A DNA stretch of 64,000 nt from Arthrobacter ruber (GCF_002954225.1 NZ_PPTH01000018.1:1-64000), one strand, 5' to 3'; positions 1 through 8,922 are shown, counted from the stretch's first letter. The notes: a model not told the origin generated them from the letters alone. Program-made: numbers and translations.

Positions 1-1
1 C

Positions 2-1375
2 GCCGGGACCGGCGCCCCGGGAGGGCGGCCGTGGCAGCCCCCGACACCGCAGGCCGCCCCCGGCAGCCCCTACGCGGCACAGGCGCCGTCCGGCACCGCC
101 GGCGCACCGAACCCGTGGACGCAGCCCAGCCCCGGCGGCCCCTACGCGGCCCAGGCGCCGTCCGGCACCCCCGCGACACCGAACCCGTGGGCACAGCCCA
201 CCCCTCCCGCGCAGGACGGCTACGGGCCCGCCTACCCGGGCACGTTCCCTCCACCGGGGGCGCCTCCGGGCCAGGGCTGGGGCCCCGCCCATCCGCAGCA
301 GGGACCGGCGCGGCCGGGAGGCCCGTACGGCGGCCGCCCCTTCCCCCCGGCACCCCTGTACCAGGCGCCGCCCAAGCCGGGCGTCATCCCGCTGCGGCCC
401 CTGGGGCTGGGAGAGATCCTCGACGGCGCGTTCCAGGCTTGCCGGAAGAACCCGCTGGCCACGTTCGGCACCGCTGTCCTCCTGCAGGCCGTCGTCGCGC
501 TGGTGACCGTCCTCCTGCTCGGGAACGCCTTCTCGTCGCTGGCGGCGCTCGAGGCGGACAGCGGGTCGATGGACAACTTCATCGGGGCCCTCGCCGGGTT
601 CAGCGTGTTCGCCGCGGTGACGAGCGTGGTGTCCGCGGCAGCCCTGCTCGTCCTGCAGGGCATCCTCGTGATCCCCACCGCCCGGGCCGTCATCAACCAG
701 GGGACGTCGTTCGGCCAGGCGTGGCGGATCGCCCGGGGCCGCCTCCTCCCGCTGATCGGGTTCGGCCTCCTCACCTTCGGAGCAGGGCTCCTGGGTCTCG
801 CCCTGCTGGTCGCGCTGTCGGCGCTGGCCGTCCTGGGGCTGGACAGCTACTCGCCCCTGGTGGTCGTGCCGCTCGTGATCGGCGCGGTGGTGGCACTGGT
901 CTGGGCGAGCATGAAGATCGTCGTGGCACCCGCGACCCTCATGCTCGAGGGAACCGGGCCGTGGTCGTCCGTCAAACGGTCCTGGTCGCTGACCCGCGGG
1001 AACTGGTGGCGCACGTTCGGCATCGTCCTGCTGACGAGCGTCATCGTGTCGATCATCGGCTCCGTCGTCTCCTTCCCGCTCACGTTCGCCGTGTCCACGG
1101 TGGTCGGTTTCAGCGCCTCCGCGTCCGGGACGGCCGACGTCCTGGACTCGCTTCCCGTGATCCTCGCCTCGCAGGCCATCGCTGCACTGTTCTCGGCCAT
1201 CGGTTACGCCTTCCAGGCCGGGGTGACCTCCCTCCTGTACGTGGACCTCCGCATCCGCCGCGAGGGCTTCGACGTCGTCCTGATGCGTGAGCACGAGCGG
1301 GCCGCAGCGGGTCCGAACGACTTCCTCCCCGGCCGGACCGCGTCCTTCGGGCACCAGCCGGGCGGACCCGCGTGA
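2..1375 (+). CDS. Proline/glycine-rich polytopic membrane protein (5' end outside window)
   Basis: The reading frame is open from the left edge, so the start lies upstream; 457 residues are visible. The first ~125 residues are rich in Pro, Gly, Gln, Ala and Tyr and contain two near-identical copies of a unit (PYAAQAPSGT followed by PNPW). After this comes the motif IPLRPLGLGEILDGAF, which in actinobacteria marks a membrane protein family related to the glycerophosphodiesterase membrane domain. About six hydrophobic segments follow. I expect an integral membrane protein with a disordered cytoplasmic N-terminus. It heads the DUF4129-DUF4350-MoxR-DUF58 cluster, where such a protein is commonly found. 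No enzymatic motif is visible and the function is unknown. Confidence 0.8.
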   Translation, partial: AGTGAPGGRPWQPPTPQAAPGSPYAAQAPSGTAGAPNPWTQPSPGGPYAAQAPSGTPATPNPWAQPTPPAQDGYGPAYPGTFPPPGAPPGQGWGPAHPQQGPARPGGPYGGRPFPPAPLYQAPPKPGVIPLRPLGLGEILDGAFQACRKNPLATFGTAVLLQAVVALVTVLLLGNAFSSLAALEADSGSMDNFIGALAGFSVFAAVTSVVSAAALLVLQGILVIPTARAVINQGTSFGQAWRIARGRLLPLIGFGLLTFGAGLLGLALLVALSALAVLGLDSYSPLVVVPLVIGAVVALVWASMKIVVAPATLMLEGTGPWSSVKRSWSLTRGNWWRTFGIVLLTSVIVSIIGSVVSFPLTFAVSTVVGFSASASGTADVLDSLPVILASQAIAALFSAIGYAFQAGVTSLLYVDLRIRREGFDVVLMREHERAAAGPNDFLPGRTASFGHQPGGPA

Positions 1376-1400
1376 TGCCCGGTCCGCTTGTGGTGCGCCC

Positions 1401-2075
1401 GTGCGACGACCGCGCGTGACACCCGGACCGCGCATGCTGCCCGCACCGGACGCGGAGGAGGCCCGCCGCCTGCTCCAGGACGAACTCGCGAAGTCCGCCT
1501 ATGTGGAGGCGCAGCCCAACATCGTCGAGCGCATCCTGGGCGACCTCCTGCGCAGCATCGTCGACCTCCTGGACGGGATGAGGGGGCTGGGTGCGGGCCC
1601 GGGGACGCTCGTCCTCGCGGTGGGCGCCGCGCTCGTCGTCGTCGTGGCCGTGCTGCTCGTCAGGCCGCGCCTCAACGCGCGTGGCCGCCGCCCGGAGGCG
1701 GGGGTCTTCGATGACGGCGTGCGGCGCTCGGCCGCCTTCCACCGGAGCCGTGCCTCGGCGCTCGCCACCGACGGGGACTGGAACGGCGCCGTGGCGGAGG
1801 TGCTGCGTGCTGTGATCCGGTCCGCGGAGGAGCGCGTGGTCATCGAGGAGCAGCCCGGCAGGACGGCGACGGAGGCCGCCCTTCAGCTCGGAGGCGCGTT
1901 CCCCTCCCTGTCCTCCGACATCACCTGGCTCGCCGACCGCTTCAACGAGACCCATTACGGCAGCGGTGCCGCCACGGGCGAGGACTACCGGCGCGCGTCG
2001 AGCCTCGATGGGCGCCTGACGGCCGAGCGGCCCTCCGCGGCCGGGACCGCCACGACGCCCGCAGCCCCCCGATGA
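1401..2075 (+). CDS. DUF4129 domain-containing membrane protein
   Basis: About 224 residues. The N-terminal segment (MLPAPDAEEARRLLQDEL, then AYVEAQPN) is typical of actinobacterial DUF4129 proteins. One transmembrane helix lies near residues 70-92, and the C-terminal DUF4129 domain runs to the end with the signature around FNETHYG. The start is uncertain: GTG at 1401, GTG at 1416 and ATG at 1434 are all in frame, and none has a strong Shine-Dalgarno sequence. I chose the first start after the preceding stop. The stop overlaps the next gene by 4 bp. DUF4129 proteins accompany MoxR/DUF58 modules and transglutaminase-like proteins; the molecular role is unknown. Confidence 0.8.
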   Translation: MRRPRVTPGPRMLPAPDAEEARRLLQDELAKSAYVEAQPNIVERILGDLLRSIVDLLDGMRGLGAGPGTLVLAVGAALVVVVAVLLVRPRLNARGRRPEAGVFDDGVRRSAAFHRSRASALATDGDWNGAVAEVLRAVIRSAEERVVIEEQPGRTATEAALQLGGAFPSLSSDITWLADRFNETHYGSGAATGEDYRRASSLDGRLTAERPSAAGTATTPAAPR

Positions 2076-3301
2076 CGTCCCGCGGAAGGACTCCCGGCAC
2101 GGAGGCTCCGGGGCCGCAGCCGGCGTCGCGGGTCGAGGTCATGGGCGATGGCGGGAGCGTGCTGGCGACCGCCCGCTCGCGCATCCGGCGGTCCGTCCCC
2201 CTGATACTGGCAGCCGTCGTCGTCGCGGTGATCATCCTGGTCAACCTCCTGCCGGGGCAGGAGACCGACGACCGCCCGTTGTCCCCCGGGAACCCGGCAC
2301 CGCAGGGCGCGCGGGCCGTGGCGGAAGTGCTCGCCGCCGAGGGTGTCGAGGTGGTGCGTGCCGACTCGTTCGACGACGCCGTCGAGGAGCTGGGCGACGG
2401 GCCGGCCACGCTGTTCCTGAACGACGCGCGCCAGTACCTCAGCGCCACGCAGGTGGCGGACCTGGTCGACGCCGCCGACCGTGCGGTCCTGGCGGCGCCG
2501 GGCCCCCGGCAGCTGACCGCCCTCGAGGAGGACTTCGAGGTACTGGGCCCGCTGCCCCTCGACCTCGGCGATCCCCCGCCGCTCGCCGCGGAATGCCCCG
2601 ACACCGACGCGACAGCCGCCGGCACGCTCTCCGCGACCGGGACGGCGTATTCCGGCGCCGTGGAATGCTTCCCCACGACGGTCGGTGACGCGACGGGCGG
2701 CCTGTTCGTCACGAGCGAGGACGGCGCGGTGGCCGTGCTCGGCGCGCCATCGATCCTCTCCAACGGCTCTGTCACCGACGACGGCAACGCGGCCCTCGCC
2801 CTGCGGGCGCTCGGATCCGCCCCGACGCTCGTCTGGTACGAGCCGACCGGTGCTGACATCGTCTCGAGCGGCGAGGGGATCGATCCGAGGACCCTCCTGC
2901 CGCCCTGGGTGGATCCCCTGCTGGTCTGGCTGCTCGCATGCACGATCCTCGCGATGGTGTGGCGGGGCAGGCGGCTGGGTCCGCTGGCGGCCGAGCCGCT
3001 GCCCGTGGTCGTCCGCGCGGCCGAGACGGCGGAAGGGCGGGCGAGGCTCTACCAGGACTCCCGCTCGGTGGCGCACGCCGCCGCGAACCTGCGCGCCGCG
3101 ACGCTCTCCCGCATGGCCCGGCGGCTCAGGGTGGACCGCTCGGCCTCCCCCGTGGACGTCCTCGAGGCCATGTCCCGCCACAGCGGTCGCACCCGGACGG
3201 AGCTCCAGCAGCGGCTGCTCGACCACACCCCGACCACCCCTCGCGAGCTCGTGCTGTGGGCACAGGAGCTCCTGGACCTCGAGAAGGAGATTCCCTCATG
3301 A
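2072..3301 (+). CDS. DUF4350 domain-containing membrane protein
   Basis: 409 residues. The ATG overlaps the DUF4129 stop (ATGA) and the gene ends in another ATGA overlap with the MoxR gene, so translation is probably coupled. One membrane helix lies near residues 40-60 and a second near 280-300. Between them is an extracytoplasmic DUF4350 domain (PQGARAVAEVLAAEGVEVVRA), which resembles the fold of class I glutamine-amidotransferase-like domains but shows no obvious catalytic Cys. The cytoplasmic tail is basic and helical. Position and topology suggest a structural partner of the MoxR/DUF58 module. The specific function is not known. Confidence 0.82.
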   Translation: MTSRGRTPGTEAPGPQPASRVEVMGDGGSVLATARSRIRRSVPLILAAVVVAVIILVNLLPGQETDDRPLSPGNPAPQGARAVAEVLAAEGVEVVRADSFDDAVEELGDGPATLFLNDARQYLSATQVADLVDAADRAVLAAPGPRQLTALEEDFEVLGPLPLDLGDPPPLAAECPDTDATAAGTLSATGTAYSGAVECFPTTVGDATGGLFVTSEDGAVAVLGAPSILSNGSVTDDGNAALALRALGSAPTLVWYEPTGADIVSSGEGIDPRTLLPPWVDPLLVWLLACTILAMVWRGRRLGPLAAEPLPVVVRAAETAEGRARLYQDSRSVAHAAANLRAATLSRMARRLRVDRSASPVDVLEAMSRHSGRTRTELQQRLLDHTPTTPRELVLWAQELLDLEKEIPS

Positions 3302-4380
3302 ACGATTCCGTCGACCGGCAGGACCGACCCCTGCAGGTGCCCCCGGCCGCATCGCCCGCCGGCGCCTCGCCGGCCACCCGTGTCGAGGATCGGACGGCGC
3401 AGGCCGGGCAGCCGGGGGCGGACCACGACGGCGAGGCCGCGCGGGCCGCGCTCCTGCGGGTCCGCGCCGAGGTGGGCAAGTCCATCGTGGGCCAGGACGC
3501 AGCCGTGACCGGCCTGCTCATCGGACTCCTGGCCGACGGGCACGTCCTGCTCGAGGGCGTCCCTGGCGTCGCGAAGACCCTGCTCGTACGCACCCTCGCC
3601 GCGGCCCTGGACCTCGACACCAAGCGCGTGCAGTTCACGCCCGACCTCATGCCCGGCGACATCACGGGCTCGCTGATCTACGATTCCAGGACCTCCGAGT
3701 TCACCTTCCGCGAGGGGCCGGTCTTCACCAACATCCTGCTCGCCGACGAGATCAACCGCACGCCGCCGAAGACGCAGGCCTCGCTGCTCGAGGCGATGGA
3801 GGAACGGCAGGTCTCCGTCGACGGCGTCTCGCGCAGCCTGCCGCGCCCGTTCGTCGTGGCGGCCACGCAGAACCCGGTGGAGTACGAGGGCACCTACCCC
3901 CTGCCCGAGGCGCAGCTGGACCGGTTCCTGCTCAAGCTCACGCTGCCGCTCCCGGGGCGCGACGACGAGATCGAGGTGATCCGCCGCCACAGCGTCGGTT
4001 TCGACCCGCGCAACCTCGGTGCCGCCGGCGTCCGCGCGGTCGCCGGGGCGGAGGACATCGACCGGGCGCGGGCCGCGGTGGCACGCGTCGCCGTCGCACC
4101 GGAGGTGCTCGCCTACATCGTGGACCTCGTGCGGGCCACGCGGTCCTCGCCGTCGTTCCAGCTCGGCGTGTCGCCCCGCGGCGCCACCGCCCTGCTGAAC
4201 ACCTCCCGCGCCTGGGCGTGGCTCTCGGGCCGGTCCTTCGTGACGCCCGACGACGTCAAGGCCCTCACCCTCCCGGCCCTCCGGCACCGCGTGGCGTTGC
4301 GGCCCGAAGCGCAGATGGACGGCGTGCAGGTCGACGACGTACTGGTCGGCATCCTCACCACCGTCCCCGTCCCCCGGTAG
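3298..4380 (+). CDS. MoxR-family AAA+ ATPase
   Basis: 360 residues, starting at the ATG that overlaps the DUF4350 stop. A variable N-terminal extension of ~55 residues precedes the AAA+ core: Walker A GVPGVAKT near residue 87, Walker B LLADEINRTPPKTQ near 147, sensor region AATQNPVEYEGTYPLPEAQ, and the C-terminal lid ending KALTLPALRHRV. These are hallmarks of MoxR ATPases. The family acts as chaperones that help mature or activate vWA-type partners. The DUF58 protein encoded 71 bp downstream is the expected partner. Confidence 0.95.
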   Translation: MNDSVDRQDRPLQVPPAASPAGASPATRVEDRTAQAGQPGADHDGEAARAALLRVRAEVGKSIVGQDAAVTGLLIGLLADGHVLLEGVPGVAKTLLVRTLAAALDLDTKRVQFTPDLMPGDITGSLIYDSRTSEFTFREGPVFTNILLADEINRTPPKTQASLLEAMEERQVSVDGVSRSLPRPFVVAATQNPVEYEGTYPLPEAQLDRFLLKLTLPLPGRDDEIEVIRRHSVGFDPRNLGAAGVRAVAGAEDIDRARAAVARVAVAPEVLAYIVDLVRATRSSPSFQLGVSPRGATALLNTSRAWAWLSGRSFVTPDDVKALTLPALRHRVALRPEAQMDGVQVDDVLVGILTTVPVPR

Positions 4381-4451
4381 CGGGCCGGGTGCTCCCTGCC
4401 GGGAGCCCCCTCGCCCCGTCTGCCTGTCCGTCTCCACGAGGAGCCTCCTTG

Positions 4452-5741
4452 GTGATCACCGGCCGCCTGGTCCTGCTGGCGCTGCTCGGCGTCGTGCCCG
4501 TCGTCCTGTACCCGGGCGCCGCCTCGATCCTGCTGTGGGCCGCGCTGCTCGCCGCCGTGACGGCACTCGACCTGTCCCTCGCCGCCTCCCCGCGGCGGGT
4601 GGGGATCGTCCGTACGCTGCCCGACAGCGTGCGGCTGGGCGAGGAGTGCCGCAGCGCCCTGGTGCTGCGCAACGACACCCCGCGCCCGCTGCGGGCCACG
4701 GTGCGCGAGGCGTGGCAGCCCTCCGCGGGCGCCGCCGATCCGGAGCAGGCCCTGCGGGTACCGCCCGGCGAGTCGCGCCGGCTGGCGGTCCTCCTGCGTC
4801 CCACGCGCCGCGGCGTCCTGCGCGTGGGGACGGTCACCATCCGCAGCTCCGGGCCGCTCGGCGTCGCAGCCCGGCAGGTCACCGTCCCGGCTCCGGGGGT
4901 GCTCCGTGTGCTGCCGCCGTTCAACTCCAAGCGCCACCTGCCGTCCAAACTACGCCGCCTCCGCGAACTCGACGGCCGGTCGGCGGTCCAGATCCGGGGC
5001 GCCGGCACCGAATTCGACTCCCTGCGCGACTACGTCCGGGGCGACGACGTCCGCTCCATCGACTGGCGTGCGACAGCGCGCCGCCGCGACACCGTGGTAC
5101 GCACCTGGCGCCCGGAACGCGACCGGCGTGTGGTCGTCGTGCTCGACACCTCACGCACGTCCGCGGCGCGCGTCCTCGACGAGCCGCGCCTGGACACCGG
5201 CATCGAGGCGGCGCTGCTGCTCTCGGTCCTCGCCGAACGCGGCGGCGACAAGGTGCACTTCCTCGCGTTCGACCGCAGGCTGCGGGCGCGCGTCGACTCC
5301 ACCGCGAAGGGCAACCTCCTCGGCTCGCTCGTGACGGCGATCGCCCCCCTGGAGCCGGAACTCATCGAGGCCGACTGGTCGCGCGTCCCCGCGCAGGTGC
5401 GGGCCGCCTCACCCCACCGCGCCCTCGTGGTCCTGCTGACCTCACTCGACTCCGGCGCCGTCGAGGAGGGCCTGCTGCCGGCCCTGCCGGGCCTCACCGG
5501 GCGCCACGCCGTGGTGGTGGCCTCGGTCCGTGATCCGCGGCTCGAGGAGATGACGGCCGGCCGCTCGACGGCGGCGGCGACGTTCCGTGCCGCGGCCGCC
5601 GAGCGCGCCCTGCTGGACCGCGCGGCGATCGCCGACCAGATCCGCCTGCTCGGTGCGGAGGTCGTGGACGCGGTCCCCGCGGAGCTGCCTCCGCTGCTGG
5701 CCGACGCCTACATCAGGCTCAAGGCGGCCGGGCGGCTGTGA
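4452..5741 (+). CDS. DUF58 domain-containing protein (vWA-like MoxR partner)
   Basis: About 429 residues. GTG 4452 (with an in-frame TTG just before it) sits 9 nt after a GAGGAG sequence. Two hydrophobic helices occupy residues 5-45. The DUF58 signature (GTEFDSLRDYVRGDD followed by RSIDWRATAR) lies near residues 185-212, and a vWA-like domain with VVVVLDTSRTSA follows. DUF58 proteins are membrane-anchored and occur next to MoxR ATPases across bacteria; they are inferred to be substrates or clients of MoxR. The stop overlaps the next gene (GTGA). In many actinobacteria this position is followed by SpoIIM and RDD membrane proteins, which are absent here. Confidence 0.92.
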   Translation: MITGRLVLLALLGVVPVVLYPGAASILLWAALLAAVTALDLSLAASPRRVGIVRTLPDSVRLGEECRSALVLRNDTPRPLRATVREAWQPSAGAADPEQALRVPPGESRRLAVLLRPTRRGVLRVGTVTIRSSGPLGVAARQVTVPAPGVLRVLPPFNSKRHLPSKLRRLRELDGRSAVQIRGAGTEFDSLRDYVRGDDVRSIDWRATARRRDTVVRTWRPERDRRVVVVLDTSRTSAARVLDEPRLDTGIEAALLLSVLAERGGDKVHFLAFDRRLRARVDSTAKGNLLGSLVTAIAPLEPELIEADWSRVPAQVRAASPHRALVVLLTSLDSGAVEEGLLPALPGLTGRHAVVVASVRDPRLEEMTAGRSTAAATFRAAAAERALLDRAAIADQIRLLGAEVVDAVPAELPPLLADAYIRLKAAGRL

Positions 5742-6724
5742 CGGGATTCGACTACTCCTCCACCGCCAGCCGGCCTGCCTACCGGGACCTGCCGGGCGAC
5801 GTCCGACGAGGCGTCGCCGAGGCCCTCGGCGGTCCGCCCGCGGAGGTCCGCCTCGCCGGCGGGGGTTTCACGCCCGGTTTCGCGGCGACGGTCCGCCGGG
5901 GCGGCGCGTCGCTCTTCGTCAAGGCGGCCCCCGAGTCGTCGGCCTTCGCGTACCCGGCCTACGTGCAGGAGGCCTCTCTGCTCGCCGCGCTGCCCGCGGG
6001 CCTGCCGATCCCGCGCCTCCTGTCGACGCAGCACCTCGGCGCCGACGGACCCGGCGAGGCGTGGGTCCTGCTGGTCATCGAGCACATCGCGGGCACCCTG
6101 CCCGGAGGCCCGTGGACGCAGGGGCAGGCGGAGGCCGTGCACGCCGCCCTCGTCGACTTCGACGGGAAGTCCCGGAGGATCCCCGCCCACCTGGCCACCG
6201 GGTCCATGACCGATGGACTCACGGATGACGAGGCCGTCATGGGGGTCTTCGGGCGCTGCGCGACCGGCGGGCGGTCCCCACGGTTCCTGCCCGCGCTGGG
6301 AAGGCGGCACTGGCTCGAGCTCCAGGGGCTAGTGGACCGGGCGCCGTCGCTGCTGACCGGGTCGGCGATGGTCCACAACGACCTCCGCCCGGACAACATC
6401 ATCCTCGAGCGGTCGTCGGGCCGTGCACTGGTGTGTGACTGGACCTTCCTCACCAGGGGCCCGGCGTGGGCCGACTGGGTGGCGCTGCTGCCCTACCTGC
6501 ACCATGACGGGCTGGACGCCGATGCCTGGATCGGTGCGTCCCCGCTGTCCGCCGGTGTCCCGGCCGAGGCCATCGACAGCTGGCTGGCGGTGCTGGCCGC
6601 CTACATGGTGGTCAGCGGCCTCGCTGCCGACGTGCCGACCAGCCCCCGGCTGCGGGCCCACAACCGGTTCACCGCCGGCATCGTGGTTGACTGGTTGTCC
6701 GAGCGACGGGAGTGGACGGTATGA
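5738..6724 (+). CDS. Phosphotransferase of the aminoglycoside phosphotransferase (APH)/choline-kinase fold
   Basis: 328 residues; GTG start overlapping the DUF58 stop, and an ATGA overlap with the next gene. It has the APH kinase fold: an N-lobe with FVKAAPESS as the probable ATP lysine region, the catalytic loop HNDLRPDN near residue 213 (matching HxDxxxxN), and the metal-binding Asp in VCDWTF. The catalytic residues look intact. The substrate cannot be told from sequence; a small-molecule or sugar kinase is as likely as an antibiotic kinase. Its coupling to the MoxR/DUF58 genes and to a DUF4166 gene is unusual. Confidence 0.82.
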   Translation: MTGFDYSSTASRPAYRDLPGDVRRGVAEALGGPPAEVRLAGGGFTPGFAATVRRGGASLFVKAAPESSAFAYPAYVQEASLLAALPAGLPIPRLLSTQHLGADGPGEAWVLLVIEHIAGTLPGGPWTQGQAEAVHAALVDFDGKSRRIPAHLATGSMTDGLTDDEAVMGVFGRCATGGRSPRFLPALGRRHWLELQGLVDRAPSLLTGSAMVHNDLRPDNIILERSSGRALVCDWTFLTRGPAWADWVALLPYLHHDGLDADAWIGASPLSAGVPAEAIDSWLAVLAAYMVVSGLAADVPTSPRLRAHNRFTAGIVVDWLSERREWTV

Positions 6725-7389
6725 CCTCGATCTACCAGCAGGCCATGGGCAGCGACTTCGGCCGCCTGCAGCCGGAGCTGCGCGAGTACTTCGGACTGCA
6801 CGCCGGGAGCGGCCTCGCGGGCCACGGGCGCGGGGTCTTCGACGTCGCCGGCTGTCCGGCATGGTTCGCCCGGCCGGCGTTCCGCCTCACGGCGCTCGAG
6901 AACGCGTTCTTCCCCGAGTACCGCGACGACGTCCCGTTCACGATCAGCAACTATCCGCACATGGACCCGTTCGGCCGTCCCGCCCTGACCGCGTGCCGGG
7001 AGCTCGACTTCGGCAGCGCGCTGCGCGTCTTCGAGGACACCACGTCCCTGCAGGACGGCGTCCTGACCGACTACGTGGGACGGCACCGGCGCATGGCCAC
7101 CCTCCTGACCTGCACCCCCACGGACGACGGGCACCTCCGCATGGTGTCCTCCCGGACCCGGGTGTTCGCCGGGCTCCGCCTGCCCCTGCCGGACGTCGTC
7201 GGCGCCCTGGCGTACGTGGAGCAGTGGTGGGACGACGACGCCGGCGCGTTCCGGATCTCGACGAACGTGATCCACCGTCAGCTCGGTACCCTGCTGGTGT
7301 ATGCGGGCACCTTCGACTACCACGTCGAGGAGTTCGACGGCATCCTGCCCGCCCATGCGCTCCCGCGGCGCTGGGAGGCGCGCGTCTGA
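6721..7389 (+). CDS. DUF4166 domain-containing protein
   Basis: 222 residues. I chose ATG 6721 because it overlaps the previous stop by 4 bp (ATGA); an in-frame GTG at 6712 is less likely. The pattern YQQAMGSDFGRLQPELREYF followed by GHGRGVFDV is typical of DUF4166 proteins, and the length fits a stand-alone domain. DUF4166 has no assigned function; elsewhere it may be fused to or sit beside NAD-dependent reductases. There are no membrane segments. It is the last gene of the plus-strand run and converges on the MetE-fold gene across a 28-bp gap. Confidence 0.75.
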   Translation: MTSIYQQAMGSDFGRLQPELREYFGLHAGSGLAGHGRGVFDVAGCPAWFARPAFRLTALENAFFPEYRDDVPFTISNYPHMDPFGRPALTACRELDFGSALRVFEDTTSLQDGVLTDYVGRHRRMATLLTCTPTDDGHLRMVSSRTRVFAGLRLPLPDVVGALAYVEQWWDDDAGAFRISTNVIHRQLGTLLVYAGTFDYHVEEFDGILPAHALPRRWEARV

Positions 7390-7417
7390 TCGGGGCGAGC
7401 CGGCCGGAGAGTCCCGC

Positions 7418-8449
7418 TCAGCCCTCGGACCGGACCTGGTCCAGTGCGTCGGCGACCTGCGCCAGGCGCGTGAGTGCCCGCACGGCATCGCCCGGCGAGC
7501 GGGATTCCAGCCCGGCCCGCGTCGTCACCGTCACCGATCCGAGCTCCGTCACGGGCAGGCCCACGCGCCGCCATGCGGCGAGCACCGATTCGGCGAGGAC
7601 CCTCACCTGGGGATGGACTGCCCGGGGCTCGAGGACCGCGAGGAAGAGCTGCCGTCCCGCCTCGACGTCCTCGGCGAGCGCCTCCCACTGGCGGTCGCCG
7701 AGACCGGCAAGATCCAGGGACAGCGCCGACGCGGCGACGGCCCGGGCGGCGTCGAGGGCCACGTCCCCGCGGCCGGGTGCCAGCACCGTGCCGGTGGCCC
7801 CCGCGGCTATCGCCGACGACGTCACGAGATCCCACGCCTCCGTGGCCTCACGCCGGTCGACGGCGCGGAGGGTGCGGTAGCCGCTCGCGGTCGGCACGCG
7901 CCCGGTGAGGACGTCCTCGGCGTCCGGCTCGTCGAGCTGGAGCAGGATCTGCGCTCCCCGGGCCACGGCCGCCACGCGGCGGACGAGGTTCGCAGTCCCC
8001 GCCGCCAGCGACTCGTAGATCTCCCGGCGGGCACCGTGGTCGATCAGGACGCGCTCGCCGCCATGGAGGTGGGCGCCCGCCGCGAGGGACAGCGGCCCAC
8101 GCAGGTGCAGCTTGAGGTGCGACGCGGGACGCTCCTCCGCACCGGCGACGTCCCCGAGTGCGCTGATGTCGGAGGACAGGGCCGAGTCCGCGCGGCGCTG
8201 GTCCCGGCCGGGCCGAGGCACCAGGCGCCAACCGTGCGGCTGCAGGTCGAAGGGCAGCTCGACGAGGACACCGAGCGTGCGTCCGACGGCGTCGCTGCCG
8301 GGGCCACGGGCGGGCAATGAGGGCAGGAAGGGTATGTTCGCTCCCCCGAACTCGCCGCGCACCGCGCGGTTGGCCTCGAGGGGGTCGGTGCCCGGCCAGT
8401 CGCCGGCGGCCGTCGCAGCGACGGATCCGTCGCGTGCCTCGTCAGGCAT
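7418..8449 (-). CDS. MetE/uroporphyrinogen-decarboxylase-fold protein without zinc-ligand cysteines
   Basis: 343 residues. The sequence follows the C-terminal methionine synthase (cobalamin-independent, MetE-like) barrel: LPARGPGSDAVGRTLG near the start, LKLHLRGPLSLA, ILLQLDEP, and a C-terminal TRLAQVADALDQV helix. Proteins like this are usually named methionine synthase. However, there is no cysteine anywhere in the protein, so the His-Cys-Glu-Cys zinc site that activates homocysteine in MetE cannot form. Methionine synthesis is therefore unlikely. The start overlaps the chorismate mutase end by 8 bp, placing it at the 3' end of the cysteine desulfurase-mnmA-chorismate mutase run. Confidence 0.8.
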   Translation of the reverse strand: MPDEARDGSVAATAAGDWPGTDPLEANRAVRGEFGGANIPFLPSLPARGPGSDAVGRTLGVLVELPFDLQPHGWRLVPRPGRDQRRADSALSSDISALGDVAGAEERPASHLKLHLRGPLSLAAGAHLHGGERVLIDHGARREIYESLAAGTANLVRRVAAVARGAQILLQLDEPDAEDVLTGRVPTASGYRTLRAVDRREATEAWDLVTSSAIAAGATGTVLAPGRGDVALDAARAVAASALSLDLAGLGDRQWEALAEDVEAGRQLFLAVLEPRAVHPQVRVLAESVLAAWRRVGLPVTELGSVTVTTRAGLESRSPGDAVRALTRLAQVADALDQVRSEG

Positions 8450-8879
8450 GGGGCTCGCGGGTCTCCGCGCCGGCGGGCGCCGATGCCGGGACGTCAGGGC
8501 CGGGAGTGCCGGTGCCCGCGTCGCCTGCGGGCCGGCGGTTCTCGGAGATCGCCTGGTGGTGGCGGATCACCTCGGAGATGATGAAGTTCAGGAACTTCTC
8601 CGCGAAGGCGGGATCCAGCTGCGCCTCCTCCGCCAGCATGCGCAGCCGGGCGATCTGTGCCGCCTCACGCTGCGGGTCTCCGGCGGGGAGGTCGTGCTCG
8701 GCCTTCAGGTGTCCCACCCGCTGCGTCGCCTTGAAGCGTTCGGCGAGCAGGTAGACGAGGGTGGCGTCGATGTTGTCGATCGAGCTCCTGACCGAGAGCA
8801 GTTCGGCCATCACCTCGGGGGCCACGCCTCCTGCGAGGGAACTGGCGGCAGGGTCGAAGCCGCTGCGGGGATGCGTCAT
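8442..8879 (-). CDS. Chorismate mutase (AroQ class)
   Basis: 145 residues starting at MTHPRSGFDP. The all-helical AroQ core is clear: RSSIDNIDATLVYLLAERF, then QRVGHLKAEHDLP, then REAAQIARLR, with the conserved Arg, Lys and Glu residues that grip chorismate. It would convert chorismate to prephenate for Phe/Tyr synthesis in the cytosol. The C-terminal ~30 residues are low-complexity and dispensable to the fold. It lies between mnmA (43-bp gap) and the MetE-fold gene (8-bp overlap), an operon position unrelated to aromatic synthesis. Confidence 0.88.
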   Translation of the reverse strand: MTHPRSGFDPAASSLAGGVAPEVMAELLSVRSSIDNIDATLVYLLAERFKATQRVGHLKAEHDLPAGDPQREAAQIARLRMLAEEAQLDPAFAEKFLNFIISEVIRHHQAISENRRPAGDAGTGTPGPDVPASAPAGAETREPHA

Positions 8880-8922
8880 GACTCCAGTCAAGCAGAACCC
8901 GGGTGCGCCCCGTGAACTGCGA

